Origin: Chloroflexota bacterium
GTDB lineage: Bacteria; Chloroflexota; DTOL01; JACQYG01
Direction: 5' to 3'
DNA length: 10,905 bases
Assembly: GCA_016208345.1 (NCBI GenBank)
Contig: JACQYG010000261.1
Coordinates: 1 to 10,905, forward strand
Made by a program: the position numbers and the translations under genes. Shown here in pieces: positions 1 through 6,389 of the stretch. The notes under the pieces were generated by a model. It was not told where the DNA came from, ran no database searches, and saw only the letters and a program-made list of their open reading frames with translations. The stretch's first letter is position 1. The number at the start of each line of letters is the position of its first letter.

Positions 1-138
1 CACGTCCTGACGGGTTTGAACGAATCTCCTCTTCCCTTTCGTTTCGCTGGCGGTTTCTTCCTCATTGCACCAGCCCTGGTCTTTATCTTCATCATCCGCC
101 GTTACCTGCTCAATATGTGGGGACGGGTAGTGAAATAG
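1..138 (+). CDS. Carbohydrate ABC transporter permease, C-terminal end (partial)
   Basis: Frame 1 is open from the window edge to a TAG at 136-138 and gives the last 45 residues of a protein. The segment GGFFLIAPALVFIFIIRR is a hydrophobic final transmembrane helix followed by a short basic tail ending in VVK, which is how MalG/UgpE-type inner-membrane permeases of sugar ABC importers end. The 5' part lies outside the window, so the EAA loop that contacts the ATPase cannot be seen. The next gene on the same strand, 84 bp downstream, is the matching MalK/UgpC-type ATPase, which supports the assignment. Substrate is unknown. Confidence 0.75.
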   Translation, partial: HVLTGLNESPLPFRFAGGFFLIAPALVFIFIIRRYLLNMWGRVVK

Positions 139-222
139 GGTTGCAGATCGCAAGTCCCATGGGGCAAACCGCTGGTCACCGGCTACAAATCAGATGACCG
201 GCGTCTTATCGGTGAGGTGCAC

Positions 223-1299
223 ATGGCAGAGATTCGTCTGGAAGGCATTCGTAAAACCTTTGGCAAAGTGACTGCCGTTCGGGATGTGACCTTGACCGTC
301 AGGGATCGGGAGTTCGTTGTGTTGCTGGGGCCCAGCGGGTGCGGCAAAACTACCCTGCTCCGCTGCGTTGCCGAATTAGAACGCCCAGACCGTGGACGCA
401 TCTGCATCGGCGGGGAGGATGTGACGGACCTGCCACCCCGCCGCCGGCGCATCGCCATGGTCTTTCAGAGTTATGCCGTCTTTCCTCATCTCACCGTCTT
501 CGAGAATATTGCCTTTGGGCTGAGGATGCAGAAGCGGCCCCATCAGGAGATCAAAAAACGGGTGCAGGTGGCAGCGGAACTCTTGCAGATTGCGGAGCTG
601 TTAGAGCGTTATCCGTCCCAATTGAGCGGCGGCCAGCGCCAGCGGGTGGCGGTGGCCCGAGCCATCGTGGTGGAGCCCGAGGTCCTCCTGATGGACGAAC
701 CCCTGAGCAACCTGGATGCCCTCCTGCGATTGCAAATGCGGGCCGAACTGAAGCGGCTCCTTCACGAGATTCAGACCACCACCGTTTACGTGACCCACGA
801 CCAGGTAGAGGCCCTGAGCCTGGGCGATTACGTCGCCATTTTGAAAGAGGGAGAGATCATCCAGCACGACACGCCCATGAGAATCTACGATGAGCCGGCC
901 ACCGTCTTTGTGGGCGGTTTCATTGGCAATCCGCCGATGAACTTCTTAAAGGGTTCCATCGAGGTCAATGGCGACCAAGCCGTCGTCTCCGTTGGCGGCC
1001 ATCATCTGGCCGCCCCTCCCTCTCTGAAAAAGCGCTCGGGAGAAACGGTGCTCCTCGGCATTCGGGCCGAGAACATCCATGCCACCACCGAACCGGCGCG
1101 GGAGGGGCTGTCGGCCCGGGTGCTGGTCATCGAGCCGTTGGGCTCCCACCTGCTTCTCACGGTGCAGGTGGGGAGCGAGGGACTCAAGGTCATCGCTCGC
1201 AACGACTTCGTCGTGGAACCACAGCAGGGGATCTGGCTCCGCCTGGAGCCGGGGAAAGTCCGTTGGATGAATGCCCAAACCGGTGAGGCCTTGGTTTGA
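223..1299 (+). CDS. ABC transporter ATP-binding protein, MalK/UgpC-type
   Basis: ATPase subunit of a carbohydrate or glycerol-phosphate-type importer; it hydrolyses ATP at the cytoplasmic face of the permease dimer. Counting from the ATG at 223 (358 aa), the nucleotide-binding domain shows Walker A GPSGCGKT (36-43), Q-loop VFQSYAVFPH (about 81-90), signature LSGGQ (134-138), Walker B VLLMDEP (154-160), D-loop SNLD and switch histidine in VTHD (192). After FIGNPPMNF comes a C-terminal TOBE/MalK-like regulatory domain (about 235-358), so the length is normal for the CUT1 family. The ATG at 223 is preferred because GGTGAGG lies 5 nt upstream; an in-frame GTG at 217 would overlap that ribosome-binding site and add only two residues. 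It follows a permease end on the same strand, so it is probably the last gene of a transporter operon. All catalytic motifs are intact. Substrate cannot be told from this subunit, since MalK/UgpC proteins are often shared. Confidence 0.95.
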   Translation: MAEIRLEGIRKTFGKVTAVRDVTLTVRDREFVVLLGPSGCGKTTLLRCVAELERPDRGRICIGGEDVTDLPPRRRRIAMVFQSYAVFPHLTVFENIAFGLRMQKRPHQEIKKRVQVAAELLQIAELLERYPSQLSGGQRQRVAVARAIVVEPEVLLMDEPLSNLDALLRLQMRAELKRLLHEIQTTTVYVTHDQVEALSLGDYVAILKEGEIIQHDTPMRIYDEPATVFVGGFIGNPPMNFLKGSIEVNGDQAVVSVGGHHLAAPPSLKKRSGETVLLGIRAENIHATTEPAREGLSARVLVIEPLGSHLLLTVQVGSEGLKVIARNDFVVEPQQGIWLRLEPGKVRWMNAQTGEALV

Positions 1300-1378
1300 A
1301 ACGGCGTGATCCTCAGAGGTCAGCGTTCAATCCGCCATGGGTGGCAGGCCAATTGCATTGGCGGTCGCCAGCGCCTTT

Positions 1379-1445
1379 AACCGCAGAGCGCGCAGAGACC
1401 GCGGGGGTTTCCATTTTTTCGGCGTTCTCAGCGTTCTCCGCGGTG
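1379..1445. repeat. Degenerate GC-rich inverted repeat between convergent genes
   Basis: Two 26-nt arms (1379-1404 and 1420-1445) are inverted copies matching at 19 of 26 positions, around a 15-nt T-rich loop. Each arm is built from short units of the form CCGCAGAG/CGCAGAGA (the other strand reads TTCTC-AGCG-TTCTC-CGCGG). This matches a type of dispersed 'ccgcagag...ctctgcgg' intergenic repeat seen in many environmental bacterial genomes. It sits between two convergent genes, where it could fold into a long imperfect hairpin and act as a bidirectional terminator or simply be a mobile miniature repeat. The rest of the 1300-1558 intergenic region holds only a short perfect stem (GCCAAT/ATTGGC at 1348-1362, loop of 3), and I see no gene in it. 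Confidence 0.6.
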
Positions 1446-1558
1446 AGACGCAAATCGCCCAACTGATCAATGCTCGCTACTCTGCGTATCAAGAGGAAGG
1501 CAGTGGGACTGGCGGCTAGGCCCCCGAGGGCAGCGGCGGCAATGGGGAGAAGAGAATC

Positions 1559-2314
1559 TCAGAGGGGAGACCGCCGCCACAGGTGACCAAGCTTTCGGTA
1601 GGTCAGCCAGGCGTAGTAGGCCATTAAAAGGCTCAAGAGGAGGCCGTGAAAGCCGTCCTTGTAGCCCTCCAGCTTGAAGAACCGGCGGTGAAACTCTCTG
1701 AGCGGCTGGCCCAGGTAGCTTTGCCACCTCGGCCGCACGCCCTGGGTTTTGAGCATCTGGGCCTGGTGATCGGTGTAAACCTGCTGCTTCGCCCTGAACT
1801 GCCCCAGGCTATCGTAGTTCAGGTGGGACAAGGTATTCTTTAGGTAGCCCGCCTCGCCGTCCAGGATCACCAGTTCATGCACCAGGCGTTTGGTGTCGTA
1901 GCGTCCCTTCTTGCGCTGGAACAGGCGCAGTTGGTAGTCCGGAGACCACCCGGTGTGGCGGATCCACCTCCCGAAGATGACATTCTTGCGCGGCACCCAC
2001 CAACCCACCGGGATTTTGTCTTGAGTCACCCGGCGTACCTCCGCCTCCAGCTCCGGCGTGGAACGCTCGTCGGCATCCACGAAGAAGACCCAGTCTCCGG
2101 TAACCAGGGTCAGGGCAAAGTTGCGCTGGTCGGGCCAGTTCTTGAACTCCCGCTGGTATACCCGGGGGGTGTATTGCTGGGCGATGGCCACCGTCCGGTC
2201 GGTGCTCAAGGAGTCCAGGACGATGAGCTCGTCCGCCCAGCGGACCGTCTCTAGACAGTCCCAAATATTCTTCTCCTCGTTCTTCGTGAGCACTACCACC
2301 GAGATCTTGGCCAT
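1559..2314 (-). CDS. Glycosyltransferase family 2
   Basis: Transfers a sugar from a nucleotide donor onto a glycan or lipid acceptor at the cytoplasmic membrane face. The 251-aa product begins with the GT-A Rossmann half typical of family 2 (ISVVVLTKNEEKNI, 4-17), then ELIVLDSLSTDRT (29-41) and the metal/nucleotide-binding DxD motif FVDADE (78-83). The compact size and the C-terminal hydrophobic stretch LLLSLLMAYYAWLTY resemble the WaaE/KdtX-like beta-glucosyltransferase group of LPS core assembly, but the acceptor cannot be deduced. The ATG is next to purine-rich sequence on the minus strand (AGGGG about 8 nt upstream, AGGAG directly abutting). It is the last gene of the left-facing polysaccharide cluster, 41 nt after the GtrA gene, with no promoter visible in the gap. 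It ends next to an intergenic inverted repeat. Confidence 0.9.
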   Translation of the reverse strand: MAKISVVVLTKNEEKNIWDCLETVRWADELIVLDSLSTDRTVAIAQQYTPRVYQREFKNWPDQRNFALTLVTGDWVFFVDADERSTPELEAEVRRVTQDKIPVGWWVPRKNVIFGRWIRHTGWSPDYQLRLFQRKKGRYDTKRLVHELVILDGEAGYLKNTLSHLNYDSLGQFRAKQQVYTDHQAQMLKTQGVRPRWQSYLGQPLREFHRRFFKLEGYKDGFHGLLLSLLMAYYAWLTYRKLGHLWRRSPL

Positions 2315-2355
2315 CTCCTGATTCCCCTAGCACAGAAAACGCGGCAGGGTCCCCC

Positions 2356-2796
2356 TCAGGCCCCCCGAAACGTCCAGAGCCTGTTGGCGGTGAAGTTCCA
2401 GCCCAACACCACCACCGTGGCGATGGCCTTGGCCAGCATATACCAAAGACCCACGATGTCGTGGAAGACGTAGAGTAAAGCCTGGTTGATGCCCAACCCC
2501 ACAATGCTCACCAGGAAGAACTGCGCGAGCTGTTGCGCGGGACGGCGGTTCTCCTGGTCCCCGAACGTCCAGAAGGTGTTTAGGGTGTAGTTGTTCAGGA
2601 CGGCAGCGGTGAACGAGAAGGTGTTGGCCACGTAGAGGTTCAGGTGCACCAGCTCCTTTAGTATCGCTAACAGTCCGAAGTCAACCACCGCCCCGATGGT
2701 GCCCACCACGGCGAACTTCAGGAACTGCTTTGCCAGGCGCGTATTGCGCAGCAGGATCTCCAGTTGGTCAGTCAAAGTCTCCCCCCGGCTTTTCAC
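2356..2796 (-). CDS. GtrA family membrane protein
   Basis: A small integral membrane protein with four predicted helices (about 25-46, 53-77, 90-111, 117-137 in a 146-aa product). The paired motifs NNYTLNTFWTF (68-78) and WNFTANRLWTF (133-143) are the recurring signature of the GtrA family. GtrA proteins are implicated in moving polyprenyl-phosphate-linked sugars across the membrane, and many sit beside family 2 glycosyltransferases, as here. The start is uncertain. The GTG at 2796 (AAGGA 4 nt upstream) is used here; a TTG at 2775 (GGGGGAG 3 nt upstream) would overlap the preceding gene's stop by 8 nt and give 139 aa. A longer reading frame upstream to 2919 is not credible because it only runs antiparallel in phase through the ligase gene and adds no GtrA-like sequence. 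Confidence 0.88.
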   Translation of the reverse strand: MKSRGETLTDQLEILLRNTRLAKQFLKFAVVGTIGAVVDFGLLAILKELVHLNLYVANTFSFTAAVLNNYTLNTFWTFGDQENRRPAQQLAQFFLVSIVGLGINQALLYVFHDIVGLWYMLAKAIATVVVLGWNFTANRLWTFRGA

Positions 2797-3415
2797 GGTG
2801 TCCTTGGGCAGCGTGAACCATCCCCAAAAGCAAGCCAGCGTATGTCCACATGCCGTGGACCCAGAGGTTGTCGAAAAGGTTGTGGGTTGACTGAGCAACC
2901 AGGGCTCCCAGGGTGCCAACGGCCAGGGCCCGGGCGAAGCTGCTCACCGACCGACGCTGGGCCCACCAACAAAGGCCGAAGGCGGTTGCCAGCAGGGCCA
3001 GATAAGCCCCCAGCCCCACCAGGCCTGTTTCCGCCGCGATGTTCAGGTAGTAATTGTGGGCGTGGCCTAGAGGGTCCTCCCATCCGGGCAAGGCATAGGC
3101 AGGATATGCGGCCTCATAGTTGCCGATGCCCACCCCGGTGATCGGCGAGGCGGCCAGCATGCCCAGGGCCGCCTGCCAGTGGGCCATGCGCTCCACCACC
3201 GCCCAGTTCTCATCGGTCACCTTCACCGTGCGGGCGTCGAATACCCCGAAGTCTCCAGCGATGGTCTCGGCCCGGGCCACCAGCCGTCCGCCGGCCGCTT
3301 CGAGGGCTTCCACCATGCGCCGCGCCTGGCGCACCTCGGCGTCGAAGTCCGCGGCCACGGCGGCCAGCGGACGCAGCCGGTCGAGCGCGTCGCGGATCGA
3401 GCCCCGCGCGATCAT
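2768..3415 (-). CDS. O-antigen ligase/polymerase C-terminal part, fused to foreign sequence (broken gene)
   Basis: From about residue 55 to the end (215 aa) this is the C-terminal half of an O-antigen ligase/Wzy-type membrane protein. It shows NWAVVERMAHWQAALGM (70-86), the conserved loop PITGVGIGNY, GHAHNYYLNIAAETG, and then two or three transmembrane helices. These match the Wzy_C family, which transfers or polymerises polyprenyl-linked glycans in the periplasm. The first 50-odd residues (charged, Ala/Arg-rich helices, very high GC) are unlike any ligase and belong to the inserted segment. The ATG at 3415 is only the first start codon after the TAG at 3509-3511 and is unlikely to be a real initiation site; I see no ribosome-binding site there. 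The N-terminal half of the ligase lies upstream at 3652-4314. The stop overlaps the start region of the GtrA gene. Confidence 0.75.
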   Translation of the reverse strand: MIARGSIRDALDRLRPLAAVAADFDAEVRQARRMVEALEAAGGRLVARAETIAGDFGVFDARTVKVTDENWAVVERMAHWQAALGMLAASPITGVGIGNYEAAYPAYALPGWEDPLGHAHNYYLNIAAETGLVGLGAYLALLATAFGLCWWAQRRSVSSFARALAVGTLGALVAQSTHNLFDNLWVHGMWTYAGLLLGMVHAAQGHREKPGGDFD

Positions 3416-3663
3416 CGATTCGGCGGTGCCGGCGGCGCCGCGCAGGCGCTGGAGCTCCCGCAGGCCGCGCCGCTCGACCAGTTCGCGGAGCGGTCCGTCG
3501 AAGAAGGTCTAGCCGGCCAGCGGGTCCCAGCCGACCCCGACCTTGAAGCCCGGGTCGCCCTCCCACACCACGCTGCCGTCCACATCGAGCAGCAGGATGC
3601 GCGGCAGGCCGAAGCCCTCGGCGCCAAGGAAGTAGGCGTCGTAGGTCTTCTTCATGGTGTCTT
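3265..3663 (-). pseudogene. Foreign high-GC insert carrying part of a thioredoxin/TlpA-like protein with an in-frame TAG
   Basis: Between the two halves of the ligase lies about 400 bp that reads as part of another protein on the same strand. From the ATG at 3655 it gives 48 residues including YFLGAEGFGLPRILLLD and VVWEGDPGF, then a TAG at 3509-3511, then continues in the same frame (FFDGPLRELVERRGLREL and Ala/Arg-rich helices) into the ligase C-terminus. The GLPR turn followed by a beta-strand, a D-x-D-G turn and another strand resembles the cis-proline half of a thioredoxin/TlpA fold; the N-terminal half with any CxxC motif is absent. GC counted by hand over 3301-3600 is about 75%, against about 60% in flanking lines, and codon third positions are almost all G or C. 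The left junction lies at 3656-3664, where the ligase frame is lost just after AYGTFNQP; the right junction lies near 3250-3268. Real insertion and assembly chimera are both possible. Confidence 0.6.
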
Positions 3664-4314
3664 GGGTTGGTTGAAGGTGCCGTAGGCTCGCAGGAACCGC
3701 TCGCCGATCTGGAAGCTGGGCGGGCCAAGGCGGAGGAAAAACTGGGCCCATCCCTGAAGCCCTTGGGCAATCCCGGCCAGGAGCAAGCATACGACGACGC
3801 GTTTGATCTGCTCTGCCGATAAGGTGTTAATGGCCACCAGGTAGACCACGGCGAACTCCAGCCACTTGGCCATTTCCTTGGCGCTGCCAGCAATGAATGC
3901 GGCATCCAGTAGCGAGAGAGTCTGGGCCAGGAGAAAGAGGACGATCGGCAGAAAGAGCGGGCCCTTCTCCACCCGGTTTCGCTTTTGGGCCACCGTTTGG
4001 GCGGTCCAGGCCACTACCAGCAATGCCACGAGAAGATCAGCAACGGTGAATACCAAAGGGCCGAAAGGGAACTGTTTCAGGGAGCCGAAAGGCACGGCGA
4101 AGGCCAGGAGATAGCAGGCGAACTCGATCCTAACCAGGGTGAGCAAGGCCACAAGAACGCCCACCAACAGAAACGTGGCCGCCGCGAGGGGTAGATAGGC
4201 CAGGGCCAGGGCCGAGACCGCCATCAAGAGGACAGTGGCGGTGACCGCATAAAAAGACTCGCCTCCGGCCGGACGAGCCATGGGCCATGGGCGGGGGCTT
4301 GGGTGTTCGATCAT
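3652..4314 (-). CDS. O-antigen ligase/polymerase N-terminal part (truncated by insertion)
   Basis: The first 220 residues of a polytopic membrane protein, with about six hydrophobic helices, beginning with SFYAVTATVLLMAVSALALA. It ends with FLRAYGTFNQPKTP and a TGA. In O-antigen ligase family proteins the AYGTFNQPN motif leads into further transmembrane helices and the periplasmic loop, so the reading is cut exactly at this conserved motif. The missing middle is probably 130-200 residues, and the C-terminus reappears at 2768-3250. The ATG at 4314 is chosen because it lies 5 nt after the stop of the upstream SDR gene; no strong ribosome-binding site is visible, so translational coupling is likely. 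An internal ATG at 4281 is the alternative. As it stands the product would lack the catalytic loop and be non-functional. Confidence 0.75.
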   Translation of the reverse strand: MIEHPSPRPWPMARPAGGESFYAVTATVLLMAVSALALAYLPLAAATFLLVGVLVALLTLVRIEFACYLLAFAVPFGSLKQFPFGPLVFTVADLLVALLVVAWTAQTVAQKRNRVEKGPLFLPIVLFLLAQTLSLLDAAFIAGSAKEMAKWLEFAVVYLVAINTLSAEQIKRVVVCLLLAGIAQGLQGWAQFFLRLGPPSFQIGERFLRAYGTFNQPKTP

Positions 4315-4319
4315 AACCG

Positions 4320-5255
4320 CTAACAATCCACTTGTCGGAACCAGGCGATGGTTTTGAGCAGTCCCTCCTCCAGGTCCACCTTTGGCTCCCACTTCAGGTA
4401 GCTCCTGGCCTTGGAGATGTCCGGGCAGCGGCGAGAGGGGTCGTCTTCACTGATCGGCGAGCGGAATTCGATGGGCGAGGCAGAACCACTAAGCCGTTTG
4501 ATCACCTGGGCGAACTCGATCACCGTGCGCTCATCGGGGTTGCCCAGGTTGAACACCTGCCCTTTGGTGCCTTCGGTGAACATGGCCTTGATGATCCCAT
4601 CCACCATATCGGAGACGTAACACAGGCTCCTGGTCTGGGTGCCGTTGCCGTACACCGTAATGGGCTGGCTCTTGATCGCCTGGGTGACGAAGTTAGGCAC
4701 CACCCGGCCGTCGTTGGGGTCAGAGTGCGGCCCGTAGGTATTGAAGATACGTATTATCCTGGCGTCCAGGTCGAACTTGCGCACGTAGGTCATGGTCAGG
4801 GATTCGGCAAAGCGCTTGCTCTCGTCGTAGCAACTGCGCGCGCCGAGGGGGTTCACGTGGCCCCAGTACTCCTCGGACTGGGGATGAACCTCCGGCTCTC
4901 CGTAGACCTCGGAGGTGGAGGCCAGGAGGAAGCTGGCACAGTTGGCCCGGGCCAGCTCTAACAGGTTATATGTGCCCAGGGAGTTGACCAGCGAGGTCTC
5001 CAGAGGATAGTCCAGATAGCCCGGTGGGCTGGCCGGGCTGGCCAGATGGAAGATGGCCTGAGTTTCGACCGCAATTGGCTGGGTGACGTCGTGCTCCTGG
5101 AACCGGAAACCGGGATCATCCAACAAATGCTGGATATTCCTCTTGTGCCCGGTGATCAGGTTGTCCAGACAGAGGACCGAATGCCCCTGGTTCAGCAAGA
5201 CCTCACACAGGTGCGAGCCCACGAACCCTGCCCCACCGGTGACTGTTATGTGCAC
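4320..5255 (-). CDS. NAD-dependent epimerase/dehydratase, UDP-glucuronate decarboxylase-like (UXS)
   Basis: Extended short-chain dehydrogenase of 311 aa, cytoplasmic, expected to convert UDP-glucuronate to UDP-xylose using bound NAD. It shows the NAD-binding glycine motif TGGAGFVGS (6-14), the acidic DN (31-32) after the second strand, LASPASPPGY (71-80), ASTSEVYGEP (112-121) and the catalytic tyrosine/lysine pair Y143-D-E-S-K147. RIFNTYGP and GNGTQTRSLCYVSDMVDG follow. LASPASPP, STSEVYG and the overall length match the UXS branch better than GalE or RmlB; a related nucleotide-sugar epimerase cannot be excluded. The GTG at 5255 is used because HITVTGGAGFVG begins the family directly after it; GGAGG lies 13 nt upstream, a long spacing. 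The frame stays open to 5399, but that extension would include the promoter and two hairpins and has no family similarity. First gene of the polysaccharide operon. Confidence 0.9.
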   Translation of the reverse strand: MHITVTGGAGFVGSHLCEVLLNQGHSVLCLDNLITGHKRNIQHLLDDPGFRFQEHDVTQPIAVETQAIFHLASPASPPGYLDYPLETSLVNSLGTYNLLELARANCASFLLASTSEVYGEPEVHPQSEEYWGHVNPLGARSCYDESKRFAESLTMTYVRKFDLDARIIRIFNTYGPHSDPNDGRVVPNFVTQAIKSQPITVYGNGTQTRSLCYVSDMVDGIIKAMFTEGTKGQVFNLGNPDERTVIEFAQVIKRLSGSASPIEFRSPISEDDPSRRCPDISKARSYLKWEPKVDLEEGLLKTIAWFRQVDC

Positions 5256-5285
5256 GGCTGTGAGGAGACCTCCAAACGCAAAATC

Positions 5286-5306
5286 CGGGAGCTTTTGATG
5301 CTCCCG
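5286..5306 (-). promoter_or_regulatory. Second leader hairpin upstream of the UXS gene
   Basis: A perfect 7-bp inverted repeat (CGGGAGC / GCTCCCG) with a 7-nt loop lies 31 nt before the GTG start and inside the predicted 5' leader. On the transcribed (minus) strand it is followed by a T-rich stretch (GATTTTGCGTTT) that overlaps the run-up to the GGAGG ribosome-binding site. It could be a weak attenuator or a structure that adjusts ribosome access. The T tract is interrupted, so a strong terminator is unlikely. Confidence 0.4.
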
Positions 5307-5324
5307 CTTGGCTCCCTTCCTGAT

Positions 5325-5347
5325 GTCCCGGAGTTGAACTCCGGGAC
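5325..5347 (-). promoter_or_regulatory. Perfect 11-bp palindrome at the predicted transcription start of the UXS operon
   Basis: GTCCCGGAGTT and AACTCCGGGAC are exact reverse complements separated by one base. The palindrome begins 7 bp past the -10 box of the predicted promoter, so it covers roughly +1 to +23. As DNA it is placed like a repressor operator; as RNA a 1-nt loop is too tight, so the stem would open to about 9-10 bp and form a 5'-terminal hairpin that could protect the mRNA. The sequence shows the symmetry directly; the function is inference. Confidence 0.55.
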
Positions 5348-5354
5348 GGCTGTT

Positions 5355-5384
5355 AGTATACCAGAAACCGGAGAGAAGCGTCAA
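5355..5384 (-). promoter_or_regulatory. Sigma70-like promoter for the UXS/polysaccharide operon
   Basis: On the minus strand there is a -35 box TTGACG (5384-5379), an 18-nt spacer and a -10 box TATACT (5360-5355). Each box matches the sigma70 consensus at five of six positions. It lies in the 188-bp gap between the DUF362 gene and the UXS gene and points at UXS, with the start site predicted near 5348. A second promoter with identical boxes is found at 10609-10637. Confidence 0.7.
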
Positions 5385-5443
5385 TTCATGGAGCAGCAAC
5401 TCGCGTCGTACTGTTGAAAATATGCGTCAGACACTCTTCGGCC

Positions 5444-6379
5444 TCAGGCGTCCGCCAGGCTCGTTGAGCAGCGATGGTGGAGTGGGGTTCGGCAGTAGTA
5501 CAGATAGCCGACGTCGTTGACGTCGAAGCCCATGATCCGGGTCGCCACCGTATCGGCGGCCAGGAAATCGGCGCTGGCGATGGCCAGCCTCAGCTCCACC
5601 GGGTCGCCAAATACGGGTCCGTCCCCTTCCATGGCCTCGAAGCCATCGATCACTGCCAAATGGGGGTACACGTGCCGTCCCACCAGATAGAGGTTCAGGT
5701 TCAGGGCCGGGTAGCCCTGGTGCATGGCGAACTTGTCCGAATGGCTAAAAGGGCCGAGGGCCCGGCTCTTCACCGATTCGTACAGTGGCGAACGTTTGAC
5801 CGACCGCGGTATGACCGAACCCAGGGAGTTGAGCACCCGGGCGTTCCCCGGCCCCCTGGTTTCCTCCCGGATCACGCTGCCCATGACCATGTTCTTCAAG
5901 GACAGCGTGACCACGACCGCGTCGTGGGTCTTGGGCGGGCCGACGGAAATGCGATAGTCGCTCTCCACCACCGTCCTCGCCACCCGCACGGCGAAGGGCC
6001 GGAGGTCTCGGTCATAGACCATTAGAGGCACCCAGGCATCCCGATTTAGGTCCACCAAGGTCACGTGATAGTCCCTAGCCAGGGCCTGGTAACCGAAATT
6101 GCGGTAGCCGTCGAAGGTATCCGCCAGAGCGGCCCCCTCGGCGATGACCATCTCCGCATGCGTCCGGTTTTTCAGGAACTCCAGCACCGCCCGAATCGCC
6201 TCCACGTGGGTGGCAGCCAGCTGGCGGGTGGTGGAGACGAAGTTGGGCTTAATGAGGACGCGGCGTTTCTGGCCCAAGGCTACATCGCCGGCAATCAGTT
6301 CCAGGGCCTTCGTGATATTGGTGTAGCGGTCGTCGCCCTTAACCAGGGCAACCTGTGCCAGTGCCTTTGCAGCTCTCAT
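5444..6379 (-). CDS. DUF362 domain-containing protein
   Basis: A 311-aa protein of the DUF362 family, whose biochemical function is not established. Family marks are VLIKPNFVS (41-49), ATHVEAIRAVLEFLK (56-70), EGAA (81-84) and the block PPKTHDAVVVTLSLKNMVMG (148-167), which corresponds to the conserved PK-x-H...T-x-KN region. Near the C-terminus are HLAVIDGFEAMEGDGP and ADFLAADTVATRIMGFD, also typical of the family. There is no CxxC ferredoxin module of the kind fused to some DUF362 proteins. After GYLYY the last 17 residues look low in conservation, so the extreme C-terminus may be degraded or simply divergent. The ATG at 6379 is 10 nt after the radical SAM stop, which makes it the natural start; the open frame upstream to 6610 runs inside the radical SAM gene and is not DUF362-like. 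Last gene of its operon; no clear terminator follows. Confidence 0.85.
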   Translation of the reverse strand: MRAAKALAQVALVKGDDRYTNITKALELIAGDVALGQKRRVLIKPNFVSTTRQLAATHVEAIRAVLEFLKNRTHAEMVIAEGAALADTFDGYRNFGYQALARDYHVTLVDLNRDAWVPLMVYDRDLRPFAVRVARTVVESDYRISVGPPKTHDAVVVTLSLKNMVMGSVIREETRGPGNARVLNSLGSVIPRSVKRSPLYESVKSRALGPFSHSDKFAMHQGYPALNLNLYLVGRHVYPHLAVIDGFEAMEGDGPVFGDPVELRLAIASADFLAADTVATRIMGFDVNDVGYLYYCRTPLHHRCSTSLADA

Positions 6380-6389
6380 CTTCCGGTCT

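Noticed and set aside
175..200. Imperfect inverted repeat (GCTGGTCA / TGACCGGC) before the ABC ATPase gene
   Set aside because: Short, one mismatch and a 10-nt loop or more; not distinguishable from chance.
1348..1362. GCCAAT/ATTGGC stem as a Rho-independent terminator of the ABC operon
   Set aside because: Only a 6-bp stem with no T tract after it; listed within the repeat entry only.
3265..3663. Insertion sequence or miniature transposon as the cause of the ligase disruption
   Set aside because: No terminal inverted repeats, no target-site duplication and no transposase sequence could be seen at either junction.
5256..5399. N-terminal extension of the UXS gene to 5399
   Set aside because: The extension overlaps the promoter -10 and -35 boxes and both leader hairpins and has no SDR similarity; family similarity starts at the GTG at 5255.
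5385..5443. Terminator after the DUF362 gene
   Set aside because: No stem of useful length followed by T residues was found on the minus strand, so the end of this operon is undefined.
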